Source: Seonamhaeicola sp. (GTDB lineage: Bacteria > Bacteroidota > Bacteroidia > Flavobacteriales > Flavobacteriaceae). From it: 64,000 bases of DNA. A program made the translations under genes and the position numbers. Shown here one piece after another: positions 7,867 through 17,661 of this stretch. The notes under the pieces were generated by a model, which saw nothing but the letters and a program-made list of their open reading frames with translations, was not told the origin of the DNA and searched no databases. Where the stretch lies: contig NZ_JANQJQ010000006.1 in NCBI RefSeq assembly GCF_028281565.1, positions 158,381-222,380 of the forward strand, in the 5' to 3' direction. The first letter of the stretch is position 1. Each line of letters opens with the position of its first letter.

Positions 7867-9456
7867 CTAAGGTCTACTGGTTAATTTATAGACTGTTATG
7901 TCATCCATGTAAAACTTAAGTCTTTCAGTATTGGTATTAATCCCTCTTATCATATAAGATACGTCTCCCGAGGCTGCAAATTGAACCACGGCAGAACTAT
8001 AGAACCATTGCCCGACTGGTGTGGCAGGCGTGAACGTTACATTATCCCCAATGCCCCAATTGGTGCCAGGTGTCCAGTACATTCTAATGTTGGCCTCGCC
8101 TGTAATGTTTCCTAAATCTTCAACATAGATCCAGGCTCCCATTTCGTAGTTGGCCCCAGATTCTACCGGGAAGGTAATATTATTGCCTCCGGCATCTCTA
8201 TGCCCCATGATCATACCACCATTAGGCCTAAACTCAATATACATACTTTTATCTCCTGTTCGCGCTCTGTCAAAAGACACATTGTAATCATATTCGCCCC
8301 ATTGGCCGCCCCACCAGAGGTAAGGCCAATTGCTGTCTTCCGAAGTTTCAAAGGAATAATCTACATCAGTACTTTCAAGAACATTGGTCTTAATGAAATC
8401 AGTTAATACGGCATCTGTTATAGCTGTAGAGGCTACAGCGTCTAACGTACTTAGTAATCCAGGGGTGTACGATACTTTAACCGTATCATCATTATACATG
8501 AGCTCATTGGCTAATTCAATTACTAATACGTTACCCTCTTCAGAGTCTACAAGCACACTGGCTATTTCGGGATTTAAAACAGCACCTCCTGCGGTTTCAA
8601 TAGTAACTGAAAAGTTATTTTTGTTAACAGTTTCCGGGTTCATTTCCCTACTAAACTCTAAACCAATTTTGGTTTGGTATTCTTTTTCAAACACTCTGTC
8701 CAATGTAACGGGCTCGGTTGATGGAATTACTTTTATAAAGTTTTCTATAAAAATGGTATCGGCATCAGTAGGTCTGGCCCTGGATGCGATGTATTGTAAA
8801 TCCCATGTACCCAGCTTGCTGAATCGCATATCTACTTCGGCCCCGTCACTCGTTTCTAGAGATGTTGGTTTTCCTCCGGCAGAAGACCAAACAATTTCCT
8901 GAGGTTCTCCTATAGCACTATAAGTCAATCTAACATATTTACTTGCCGTAAGTTCATTCTCGGCATTGTTAGACATGTTCAAAGCGTCACCTGTTGAGCC
9001 ATCTTCGTTTATGTAATAGGCTTGGATGTTAGACTCCACCCAATCCAAAACCGTTACTACTATGGTGGTATCCAGTTCTCTTCCAGCTATGGGTGATTGA
9101 CTATCTTCATTGGGATAAACATCACCTTTAAAGGTTTGATTAAGATTTATGTTGTAAATACCGGGCTTATAAAATAAACCCTTTATGACATCTTTTGGAG
9201 ATGTATTCCCGTCTTCACCTGCTATTCTGGCGGCACTTAAATCTTCAGGAAAAGACCAGGTTCTTGATTGAACCCCCCTTGATAAGTCACCAAAATCAAT
9301 ATGGCCACCTGGATTTATGGTGTTGTCAAAGTTCATTTCTGAAGTTACTATAACTCTATGGTTTGGTTCAACCAAACTAACCGAGTCATCTTCAAAACAA
9401 CCAACAAACAAGATGGTTGTGAGAAAAAATAAGGTTAAAAATTTAATACTTTTCAT
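7867..9456 (-). CDS. Surface glycan-binding lipoprotein (PKD-like plus C-terminal carbohydrate-binding module)
   Basis: A 529-residue lipoprotein with a lipobox ending in Cys20 (ILFVGC). The N-terminal third looks like a PKD-type fold (FDNTINPGGHIDFGDLS, then SRTWSFP). The middle has Ig-like segments including an SbsA-type EFSREMNPETV stretch. The last 150 residues resemble a CBM4/9-like jelly roll (FETSEDSNWPYLWWGG...MYIEF...GWIYVEDL pattern) ending in a typical YMDDITVYKL strand. It is third in the SusC-SusD operon, 15 bases after SusD, the usual place of the SusE/F-type surface glycan-binding protein. The ligand is presumably porphyran or agar oligosaccharide. Confidence 0.75.
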   Translation of the reverse strand: MKSIKFLTLFFLTTILFVGCFEDDSVSLVEPNHRVIVTSEMNFDNTINPGGHIDFGDLSRGVQSRTWSFPEDLSAARIAGEDGNTSPKDVIKGLFYKPGIYNINLNQTFKGDVYPNEDSQSPIAGRELDTTIVVTVLDWVESNIQAYYINEDGSTGDALNMSNNAENELTASKYVRLTYSAIGEPQEIVWSSAGGKPTSLETSDGAEVDMRFSKLGTWDLQYIASRARPTDADTIFIENFIKVIPSTEPVTLDRVFEKEYQTKIGLEFSREMNPETVNKNNFSVTIETAGGAVLNPEIASVLVDSEEGNVLVIELANELMYNDDTVKVSYTPGLLSTLDAVASTAITDAVLTDFIKTNVLESTDVDYSFETSEDSNWPYLWWGGQWGEYDYNVSFDRARTGDKSMYIEFRPNGGMIMGHRDAGGNNITFPVESGANYEMGAWIYVEDLGNITGEANIRMYWTPGTNWGIGDNVTFTPATPVGQWFYSSAVVQFAASGDVSYMIRGINTNTERLKFYMDDITVYKLTSRP

Positions 9457-9471
9457 AATTCATACAATTTT

Positions 9472-11205
9472 TTAGTTAGACAACCCATCGTTTGTTTGAA
9501 CTTCGCCGCTTGGAATTGGGAAGTAGTTGTGCTGAGCAGGGTCATAGTTTTGAGCAGCCAGAAAAAAGTCCGGTCTTATTCTTTCTACAATAAACAGAGG
9601 TGCAACACCGCCATTATTTACTTGTAAAATGGCATCTTTGTTAGCTTCTCTCCACACTTCATCGGCTCTTAATTCATCAAATACCTCCTGAACAATACCC
9701 CAACGTACTAAATCTTTCCATCTGTGTCCTTCAAAACATAACTCCAAAGTCCTTTCAACACGTTGTAAATGTGTCAATACATTTTCAGTATTGGCAGGCA
9801 CCAATGGGTGATCACCATGTACTTGTTTACTAACATGGAATTGAGGGAACATGCCTCCATTATTATCCATATAGTGTTGCAGGGTAAAAACACCGGCTCG
9901 TCTTCTTACCATATCAATATATTCAATGGCTGTCATATAATCACCGTTGGCGTTTAAAATAGCCTCTGCGTACATCAATAATACATCGGCATAACGTATG
10001 TGTCTAAAGTTAATCCCGGACCTGCTTTGGGCAGGTTCAGCCGGTAAATGGTACCAGTTTGAATGCTTTTTTACATAAGCACTTTGACCAAAGCCCCAAC
10101 CTCTGGGTTCTCCTTGAGGAAGTAGGTAGTATAAGCCCTCAAAATTTCGAGGAGCAATAGTAGCATTCATTCTTGTAGATTCTACATTGTCATCATTTAT
10201 AGGGTTATCCGGGTCTACCTCATCATATACGAGCATTTCATGGAGGTTATATGATGGTAATACCGTATTAAAGGCACCAAAGTTTAATTGACCAACTGCT
10301 GTTGCCATAGTTGAAGATTCTGCTCCGGACTCAAAAGAATTATCATCCACTGCAGCACCAGGGACTCCGGGGGCTATATCAAAGGAATAGTTAACTTCAA
10401 AGATGGATTCTTCATTGAACTCGTTTTCATGCCAGAAATTATCTGTAATATCCCTTGTCAAGGCGTAAATGCCGGAATCAATGACATTTTTAAATAAATC
10501 AGCGGCCATGCTCCAATTGTTATCATATAAATATACTTTCCCTAAGAGCGTAGTGGCTGCTCCCCATGTGGCGCGCCCTGCATTGTTATCATCCCAGGTT
10601 TGAGGCAGATTTGCTATGGCGTATTCTAAATCAGGAATAATAATTGTAGAATTGATGTCTGCTATAGAAGAGAAGGGCTTATTAAAATCCTCAATTCCTT
10701 CAGCAACTTCCTGATGAATAACCCCACCTCCATAAGTGTGTGCTACCTGAAAATAGTAGAATGCTCTTAAAAACCGTGCTTGCCCCTCTATTTCAGCTCT
10801 TGAATTACCACTGAATACGGCTGGGTCTGCGTCCTGGATAAACTGGATTACCTGATTAGCCCTAAAGATGCCAACATATAATTGGTCCCACTTATCGGTA
10901 ACATGATAAATACCATCATTATAAGTCAAGTTTCTGAAGGCATTAGGACGGTACCAGGATTCTGTACCACAAATATCTCCAAGCACAAATTCATATTGTA
11001 ATTCACCACCACTTACACTTTGGAATTGCAAAGCTCCATAGACCGTAGTCAGGGCACTGTTAAATTGTTTTTCTGATTGCCAAAAAGTTTCTGTTGTAAT
11101 GGCATTTGGGTTAATTTCTTCAAGAAAATGACTTTCGTTGCACCCTGTAAAGGCCAGCGCACATAGGAACCCAAGTTTTAATGTTATATTTTTTAATATT
11201 TTCAT
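9472..11205 (-). CDS. SusD-family glycan-binding lipoprotein (porphyran/agar locus)
   Basis: A 577-residue SusD/RagB lipoprotein. The lipobox ends in Cys22 (LAFTGC), and the family start pattern follows (EEINPNAITTETFWQSEKQF). TPR-like helices carry FLRAFYYFQVAHTYGG near residue 145, and the C-terminal signature FEGHRWKDLVRWG and YFPIPSGEV is present. It forms the lid of the SusC porin and binds oligosaccharide at the cell surface. It lies 11 bases downstream of SusC and 15 upstream of the binding lipoprotein, forming one operon. Confidence 0.95.
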   Translation of the reverse strand: MKILKNITLKLGFLCALAFTGCNESHFLEEINPNAITTETFWQSEKQFNSALTTVYGALQFQSVSGGELQYEFVLGDICGTESWYRPNAFRNLTYNDGIYHVTDKWDQLYVGIFRANQVIQFIQDADPAVFSGNSRAEIEGQARFLRAFYYFQVAHTYGGGVIHQEVAEGIEDFNKPFSSIADINSTIIIPDLEYAIANLPQTWDDNNAGRATWGAATTLLGKVYLYDNNWSMAADLFKNVIDSGIYALTRDITDNFWHENEFNEESIFEVNYSFDIAPGVPGAAVDDNSFESGAESSTMATAVGQLNFGAFNTVLPSYNLHEMLVYDEVDPDNPINDDNVESTRMNATIAPRNFEGLYYLLPQGEPRGWGFGQSAYVKKHSNWYHLPAEPAQSRSGINFRHIRYADVLLMYAEAILNANGDYMTAIEYIDMVRRRAGVFTLQHYMDNNGGMFPQFHVSKQVHGDHPLVPANTENVLTHLQRVERTLELCFEGHRWKDLVRWGIVQEVFDELRADEVWREANKDAILQVNNGGVAPLFIVERIRPDFFLAAQNYDPAQHNYFPIPSGEVQTNDGLSN

Positions 11206-11216
11206 AATACTTTTTT

Positions 11217-14200
11217 TTAGAAATTTAACTGAACCCCTAACATAAACTGACGCGTAACAGGATAACTACCACTGTCTACGCCACGAGTAAATAGGCCGTC
11301 CCCACCAACTTCGGGATCATAGCCTGTATAGCTTGTAAATGTAAATGGGTTTGTAGAAGTTAAAAATACTCTGACTTTGTCAATCCCTGAAGTTTCTGTA
11401 ATACCGGGAACGGTATAACCTAAAGTTAATGTCCTTATTCTTAAATAGCTTCCGTCTTCCAGGAAATAATCTGATGCAGCCCTAACATTACTGTGGAAAG
11501 CATTTTGTCTGAATGTCGGGATATCGGATGTTGGGTTTTGAGGGCTCCACATATCCAATAAGTCTCTGTGTCTTCCTCCGGTATAAGCGTAAAGTTTTGC
11601 ACCATTATATATTTCAGTGCCACCAACATAGTAACCTTGAACATCAAAGTCAAACCCTTTATACTGTAAGTTTAAGTTTAAACCGGCCTCAAATTCCGGT
11701 TGTCCGGACCCTGAATAAACTCTATCGTTGTCATTAATGACACCATCTCCATTAGCATCTTTATATCTCATGTCACCAAGTTGTGGCGTACTTACATTAC
11801 TTAGATCTAACTGGTTATATTCATCCAGTTCGGCCTGAGTTTTAATGACACCATCCGTTTGGAATAAGAAGAATGCACCGGCTTCATATCCTTCGGCCAA
11901 AAACGTTGTAAATTCAACATTGTTTCCTCTGGATTGTATTGGTCTACCGTTGGCGTAGCCTCTTTCAACACCATTTAAATCAGTAACTTCGTTGATGTTT
12001 TTGGTAAATGTACCGGCTATACTGAATTTTAAATCGCCAATTTGGTCTTTATAGCTGGCGGCAATTTCAATTCCTTTATTAAACATGTTACCGGCGTTAA
12101 CGTTTATAAAGTTAAATTGAGTGGCTGCCCTGGGTTGATGCGTACCTGAAGATGGCGCTATACGTTGCTGTAATAGCATGTCTCTTTTGTCATTTTGATA
12201 CAAGTCCGCCGTAATATTTAATCTATTCCTGAACATCCCCAGTTCAATACCAATATTCTTTGATATAGTTGTTTCCCAGAAAATATCCGATGTATAACGT
12301 CTTTGAACAGAGCCGAATTCAAGGTCTTCATCAAAACCAAAAGGATAATTTATTCCTGTTTCAATTACCGGTTGATAAGAGTAATCTGAAACACCTTCAT
12401 ACCCAAGTTCCGCCCAACTACCTCTTATCTTAAGAGAGTTGATAAAAGGCACATTAAACCAATTTTCGTCATGAACGTTCCACCCTGCAGAAAAGCCATA
12501 AAAGTCTCCATACTTATTGGCACTTGAAAATTTAGAAGAACCATCACGCCTGTAACTTGCAGATAATAAATACTTTCCGGCGTAGTTATACTGAACCCTT
12601 CCCAGTTTACCTGCTAACGTTCGGTTGATATCGAATGAATTTGGTTTTACACCTTCCGCTCCGGCACCTAAGGTTTGAATATCATTACTTGCGTTTTCAT
12701 CAAATATGACACCTACACCTAAGGTTCTTGACTTAAAGCGTTCATAAGATACAACACCTAACAAGTTTAAGTTATGCTGACCAAAACTTGTAGCATAATT
12801 TAATATATGCTCTATGGTTTCTCTTTTGGTAAAGATGTAATCTTCATCTAATGATGCCTGAGGTCTGGATGCGGTTGCGTTAAATACGCCATCTCTGGAG
12901 AAGGCCAAATATTGAGGTTGGAAGAATTTTCTAAAGAAATTCCACTCGTTTCTACCAAGGTTTAATTTGTATTTTAAGCCTTTAAGAACTTCATATTCCA
13001 AATTAAGAGCAATATTGTTAGACTTTACTTCTCTTTCATCAATATTGTCTAATTGTCTGGACAAGAAACTATAAAAAATTTCGTTTCCTACATCTAACTC
13101 CACACTATTTTGTCCTACGCTGGGAATAGTGCTTAGTGGTCTGGCCCAGGGCGCTTGTCCAATGGCATATTCGTATAAAGACCAGGGTTCCTGTGTACGG
13201 TTTTCAGTAGTAAAACCTATAGTAGCAAAGGCCTTGAACTTACCTTTATGGAACTGACCGGTAATTCTGTTTGATAAACGATTAAAACCGGAATTAATTA
13301 AAACACCATCTTGTTTAAAGTAGTTGGTTGCAAAGTTGAATGTTAAGTCCTGAACACCTCCTGAAAGGTTTAAGTTAACATTTTGTACGATTGCGTTATC
13401 GTTTTGTACATCTCCAACAAAGTCTGTGTCAAAATCTAAGGCATCCGGTTGAAAGAAGAACGTTAATGGTTCCGTGCCTAATTGTTCGGTTGTTACCTCT
13501 AAGTTGTACAATTGCTCTACGGTATTCATTAAAGGGGTTCCTGAAGTAATGTTCTGGATACCGGTGTAAGTAGACAGATCTACTTTCATGTTACCGGACT
13601 TCCCTTTTTTAGTGGTGATAAGGATGACACCACCGGTTGCTCTAATACCGTAGATTGCGGCAGAAGCACCATCTTTTAAGATATCTATAGATTCAATTTG
13701 TTCCGGTGGTATGTTTGGATTGCCTTCTTGCGGAATGTTGTCCACAATATATAAAGGCTGACCACCATTAACAGAGGCCAAACCACGAATTTGTACATTG
13801 GCAGCTTCTCCGGGCCTACCGCTGGCGGCCTGAATATTAACCCCGGCAACTTTACCCTGAATGGCTGCCCCTAAGTCCGCCACAGGTGCTTTAACAATTT
13901 CGGCAGCGCTTACTTTTGCAACAGCTCCGGTAACCTCTTTCTTTTTCTGGGTACCATAACCTACTACCACAACTTCTTCAAGTTGCGATAAGTTTTCTTC
14001 AAGGGTTACGTTAATTGTTGTTTTACTACCTACAGAGACTTCTCTGGTAGTATAACCAATAAAGCTAAAAACCAACACATCATTTGGTTGGGCGCTTATT
14101 TCATAGTTTCCGTCAAAATCAGTTGCTGTACCGGTGGTGGTATCTTTTACCAAAACAGTAACTCCCGGTAAAGGAAGCCCTCCTTCGGCAGATACTACTC

Positions 14201-14309
14201 CTTTGATAGTTTGACTTTGAGCGTGAATACTTCCACAAATAAGAGTAAACATGACAACTAAAAACGCATGTTTAATCTTTTGTTTCATACAAAAGTTCAA
14301 TTTCATCAT
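11217..14309 (-). CDS. SusC/RagA-family TonB-dependent oligosaccharide transporter (porphyran/agar locus)
   Basis: A 1030-residue outer-membrane transporter. Signal peptide ends at SIHAQ; a carboxypeptidase-D-like regulatory domain (about 33-110, GVVSAEGGLPLPGVTVLVKDT) is followed by a TonB plug (about 120-230, VVVGYGTQKKKEVTGAV, then YIVDNIP) and a 22-strand barrel ending in FMLGVQLNF. An internal ATG at 14288 gives a more typical leader (MKQKIKHAFLVV) and may be the real start. It imports oligosaccharides released by surface enzymes such as the neighbouring GH86. Divergent from GH86; TGTCAAG motifs at 14384-14390 and 14584-14590 point toward it. Confidence 0.95.
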   Translation of the reverse strand: MMKLNFCMKQKIKHAFLVVMFTLICGSIHAQSQTIKGVVSAEGGLPLPGVTVLVKDTTTGTATDFDGNYEISAQPNDVLVFSFIGYTTREVSVGSKTTINVTLEENLSQLEEVVVVGYGTQKKKEVTGAVAKVSAAEIVKAPVADLGAAIQGKVAGVNIQAASGRPGEAANVQIRGLASVNGGQPLYIVDNIPQEGNPNIPPEQIESIDILKDGASAAIYGIRATGGVILITTKKGKSGNMKVDLSTYTGIQNITSGTPLMNTVEQLYNLEVTTEQLGTEPLTFFFQPDALDFDTDFVGDVQNDNAIVQNVNLNLSGGVQDLTFNFATNYFKQDGVLINSGFNRLSNRITGQFHKGKFKAFATIGFTTENRTQEPWSLYEYAIGQAPWARPLSTIPSVGQNSVELDVGNEIFYSFLSRQLDNIDEREVKSNNIALNLEYEVLKGLKYKLNLGRNEWNFFRKFFQPQYLAFSRDGVFNATASRPQASLDEDYIFTKRETIEHILNYATSFGQHNLNLLGVVSYERFKSRTLGVGVIFDENASNDIQTLGAGAEGVKPNSFDINRTLAGKLGRVQYNYAGKYLLSASYRRDGSSKFSSANKYGDFYGFSAGWNVHDENWFNVPFINSLKIRGSWAELGYEGVSDYSYQPVIETGINYPFGFDEDLEFGSVQRRYTSDIFWETTISKNIGIELGMFRNRLNITADLYQNDKRDMLLQQRIAPSSGTHQPRAATQFNFINVNAGNMFNKGIEIAASYKDQIGDLKFSIAGTFTKNINEVTDLNGVERGYANGRPIQSRGNNVEFTTFLAEGYEAGAFFLFQTDGVIKTQAELDEYNQLDLSNVSTPQLGDMRYKDANGDGVINDNDRVYSGSGQPEFEAGLNLNLQYKGFDFDVQGYYVGGTEIYNGAKLYAYTGGRHRDLLDMWSPQNPTSDIPTFRQNAFHSNVRAASDYFLEDGSYLRIRTLTLGYTVPGITETSGIDKVRVFLTSTNPFTFTSYTGYDPEVGGDGLFTRGVDSGSYPVTRQFMLGVQLNF

Positions 14310-14779
14310 ATATTTAGTTTAGTTAAATGCTTCGAAATTATGAAGATGGCGCACATGTTAACTTATTTTCAACTCTATTATAACTTGACAAGTGCGAAAT
14401 TTTGAAAGAAAAAAACTTGATTAAAACTTAATTTTAAATTTGTAAAATACTTAAAATCAGTTGTTTAACAATTAAATTCTTAGTTTCTATGGTTTTTTAT
14501 CAAATTATTAACTGAATGATTTAAGGTAAATAGTCCCAAATTTGTTATCCGATACTTGTTATATTGTATGTGTGCTATTTTTTCTTGACATTTTTAGTTT
14601 ACTCAGCATTATTTAATGATTTTATTCCCTGAGAATGAGGTTTTTATTATAGAAAAATCAACTTTTAGATAAATAAAAAATTTATGGGTCATTTACCCGG
14701 TTGTGAAGTTTATGTCAAGTTTGTTTTCATAGTTATAGGAGCAGTTTAACCTATTTTAGCAGTTGCCAAATATGCTAAA
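14310..14779. promoter_or_regulatory. Divergent control region between SusC and GH86
   Basis: 470 AT-rich bases without a gene. It holds three TGTCAAG motifs: minus-strand copies at 14390-14384 (inside the near-palindrome ACTTGACAAGT, 14383-14393) and 14590-14584, both pointing toward SusC, and a plus-strand copy at 14713-14719 pointing toward GH86. No convincing ORF, hairpin or other repeat was seen in the rest. Confidence 0.65.
14713..14759 (+). promoter_or_regulatory. Putative activator-dependent promoter of GH86
   Basis: TGTCAAG at 14713-14719 and the -7-like TATTTTAG at 14752-14759 (one mismatch to TAnnTTTG) start 39 bases apart. The same spacing occurs before the TPR-LuxR gene and the MFS gene. 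No -33 box is evident, which fits activation from the TGTCAAG site. Confidence 0.6.
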
Positions 14780-17428
14780 ATGATGTTAATGAAAAGAACT
14801 GCAGTTTATTTTTTATGGATCCTTTTTCCCGGATTATGTTGCGTTAATGCCCAAACAAGTGTTACTATAAACTTCAATGTAAAACATACGGTTGGTGGTA
14901 TTGATACCTTTAAGAGAGAAAAATTTATTACAATTCATGCAAACCAAACCGAAAATGAATGGGATGGAGATAATTTCACATCCGATTTAAGAGATCACTT
15001 TTTGAATGGTTATGATGTTTATTTGGGTAGAGATACAGGTGGTATTACATGGCACTTAAACAACATGGCCGAAGATCCGGCGAGGCCTGGTTTTGCTGAT
15101 CCTGCCGAAATTGCATCAAAAGGATTGAACTCAAGAAATAACTATGCTTCCAAAACACACCTGCATGCATATGAAAATAGAAAATTGAACCATGTAGTGG
15201 CTGCTCAATTACATCCTTTTTGGACTGGAGAAAGTCAACGTGCAACTAGTAATACAGGATGGAAATTGGCAAGTCCTATCGCCACAGGTGAATATATGGG
15301 GCGTTATTTTAACGAATTTCATGGAGGTAACGGACAACCTGAACCAGACTGGGTTGAGGTTATTAACGAACCTGCTTATGAAGCCCTTGGCGGAAAAAGC
15401 AATTATACGAATTCTTTACAGGAGATTGCCGATTTTCATGTGGAGGTGGCAGAAGCTATTCGTGCTCAGAATGCCAATTTGAAAATAGGAGGTTATACGG
15501 CCGCTTTTCCTGATTTTGAAACCGGTAATTTTCAAAGGTGGATGAATAGAGACAAACTTTTTATTGATGTGGCCGGTGAGAAAATGGATTTTTGGTCATG
15601 GCATTTGTATGATTTTCCGGTTTTTGGAGGCAAGATGGATTTACGTTCCGGAAGTAATCTGGAGGCCACTTTTGATATGCATGATCATTACAGCATGCTA
15701 AAGCTAGGTGAAACTAAACAATATGTTATTTCAGAGTACGGAGCTCAGACACATGATTTAAGAAATGATCCCTGGAGCCCCTATAGAGATTGGTTATTTA
15801 TTAAAGCTCAAAACGCCATGATGATGTCTTTTATGGAAAGACCGGATGCTATTGCCATAGCTATACCCTTTACCATTGTGAAAGCAGAATGGGGTTTTAA
15901 CAATACTCATAACGTCCCTTATGGCGCTCGTTTAATGAGAAAATCTAATGAGCCTGCCAGTTATACGGGGCAATGGGTATATACGGATCGTGTTAAGTTT
16001 TATGAATTATGGCAAAATGTAAAAGGCACCAGGGTTGATACCAGATCGGATAATTTAGATATTCAGGTTGATGGTTATGTTGATGGAGCTAAAGCGTATG
16101 TTATTCTAAATAATTTATTGTTTACTGATGAAGAGATTGATCTTTCTATGTTTGAATTAAGTGGGAAAACCATGTCTTCAATAAATAAAAAACACTTATA
16201 CCTTAGTGGGAATGCACCGGTTTTTGTAGACGAATCAATACCTGTAAATACTACCGCTGTTACCTTGAACGCTGAAAGTACCATGATTTTAGAAATCGTT
16301 TTTGACGATACAGTATCCATAGACGAAACAAATGAAGAGGTCAAATACTATGCTACGGAATATTTGAAACCGATCACCGCAAATCAACCGGTAACGTTTC
16401 AAGTAAATCATGTTGTAAAGAACACTTATGGCGAAGCAATATTAAGAGTTGGAATTGGTAGAGATCATGGAAAAGAATTGAAACCAATTATAAAGGTGAA
16501 CACTACCGAGATAAATGTACCTGATAATTGGAGAGGTTATGACCAGGCAGATAAAGGAAGATTTTTTGGGACATTAGAGATTCCTGTTCCTTATGATATA
16601 TTAGGTAATGATAATACCATTTCCGTTGAATTTCCTGACTCCGGGGGGCATGTAAGCAGTTTGATACTACAAGTATTCAATTTTAGCAGTAATATTAGAG
16701 AAATACATCCTTCTCAATTGCCTTCCGGTAACTATAGTATTAAAGGAACTGGTGCAACGTGTGTTGGTAAAAATAACGGTAGTATTAATGTGGTGACTAC
16801 ATTCACTCAAAACTATAAAGTTGCCATAACAGGGCCTGACGGTTATAATGAAAGTTTTGACTTCAATAATGTGTTGGATATTCAGGATTTGTCCCCGGGA
16901 ACATATCATATGGTTATGACAGTGCCTGCATATCCGGATTATAGTATTGAGTTTGTAGTTGAAATTGGTGAGCCTGAACCGCTTAGTGTAACGTCTAAAG
17001 TAAGCGATTCAAAAAATACGATTACGCTTAACCTTGAAGGGAGTAGTTATTACTATATAGATATTAATGGAAAGGAAATTCAAACAAGTTCTGGTATTAT
17101 TACGCTAGACCTGGTTGATGGTGTTAACACTTTAAAAGTTAGCACAGATAAAGATTGCCAGGGCACCTATGAGGACACTTTTTTTATTGATACATCTTTC
17201 TTTTTGTTTCCTAACCCTGTCCGGGAAGAACTTACAGTTGTTGTATCTGAAAAATGGATCAATTCAACCGCACAAATTTATAGTGTCATGGGTACGTTGG
17301 TAAAAGAAATGTTGATTTCTAATTCTCAAAATAAAATACCGGTTGGCAACTTAAGACAAGGTGTGTATATAATCACTTTTGAAAAAAATGACAAGAGAAT
17401 GGGCTTCTCTAAATTTGTCATTAAATGA
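14780..17428 (+). CDS. GH86 beta-porphyranase/beta-agarase with T9SS sorting tail
   Basis: An 882-residue secreted glycoside hydrolase. A signal peptide ends at CCVNAQ (near residue 25). The GH86 (clan GH-A) module covers about 30-530 and shows the early VGGIDTFKREKFITIHAN signature, the acid/base Glu197 in EVINEPAY and the nucleophile Glu319 in VISEYGAQ. Residues about 540-690 look like an accessory beta-sandwich (possible CBM). The last 75 residues (FFLFPNPVREEL...GVYIITF...FVIK) are a type-A T9SS sorting domain, so the enzyme is probably cell-surface-linked or released. It cleaves beta-1,4 bonds of porphyran or agarose; the methyl-galactose P450 operon nearby favours porphyran. The start could also be the ATG at 14789. 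Confidence 0.88.
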   Translation: MMLMKRTAVYFLWILFPGLCCVNAQTSVTINFNVKHTVGGIDTFKREKFITIHANQTENEWDGDNFTSDLRDHFLNGYDVYLGRDTGGITWHLNNMAEDPARPGFADPAEIASKGLNSRNNYASKTHLHAYENRKLNHVVAAQLHPFWTGESQRATSNTGWKLASPIATGEYMGRYFNEFHGGNGQPEPDWVEVINEPAYEALGGKSNYTNSLQEIADFHVEVAEAIRAQNANLKIGGYTAAFPDFETGNFQRWMNRDKLFIDVAGEKMDFWSWHLYDFPVFGGKMDLRSGSNLEATFDMHDHYSMLKLGETKQYVISEYGAQTHDLRNDPWSPYRDWLFIKAQNAMMMSFMERPDAIAIAIPFTIVKAEWGFNNTHNVPYGARLMRKSNEPASYTGQWVYTDRVKFYELWQNVKGTRVDTRSDNLDIQVDGYVDGAKAYVILNNLLFTDEEIDLSMFELSGKTMSSINKKHLYLSGNAPVFVDESIPVNTTAVTLNAESTMILEIVFDDTVSIDETNEEVKYYATEYLKPITANQPVTFQVNHVVKNTYGEAILRVGIGRDHGKELKPIIKVNTTEINVPDNWRGYDQADKGRFFGTLEIPVPYDILGNDNTISVEFPDSGGHVSSLILQVFNFSSNIREIHPSQLPSGNYSIKGTGATCVGKNNGSINVVTTFTQNYKVAITGPDGYNESFDFNNVLDIQDLSPGTYHMVMTVPAYPDYSIEFVVEIGEPEPLSVTSKVSDSKNTITLNLEGSSYYYIDINGKEIQTSSGIITLDLVDGVNTLKVSTDKDCQGTYEDTFFIDTSFFLFPNPVREELTVVVSEKWINSTAQIYSVMGTLVKEMLISNSQNKIPVGNLRQGVYIITFEKNDKRMGFSKFVIK

Positions 17429-17576
17429 AAACTTACTAGACAATATATAAAAATACTGAATTAAAAGACTTTACTTTTTAATTTTTAAACCAACAATAGC
17501 TTAATAACTAAAAATTAAGTAAAAACTGATTTTATTGAGGTTTTCAGGCGGTGTCAAGATACTAAAGTTCAGTTTT

Positions 17577-17623
17577 TGTCAAGTTTTAAACTAGACATTC
17601 TTGCGGATTAAGCTCTATATTTG
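17577..17623 (+). promoter_or_regulatory. Putative activator-dependent promoter of the TPR-LuxR gene
   Basis: TGTCAAG at 17577-17583 and an exact -7 box TATATTTG at 17616-17623 start 39 bases apart. A further TGTCAAG lies at 17552-17558. The -7 box is 38 bases before the ATG at 17662. If the encoded regulator binds TGTCAAG, it is autoregulated. Confidence 0.65.
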
Positions 17624-17661
17624 TAATCAACTAACTAAATTAAACTTGATATTTAACTGCT

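Noticed and set aside
8384..8902. A 172-codon open frame on the plus strand
   Set aside because: It lies entirely antisense to the glycan-binding lipoprotein, which has a lipobox, domains and operon context; the plus-strand product is low-complexity Ser/Thr/Leu with no recognisable motif.
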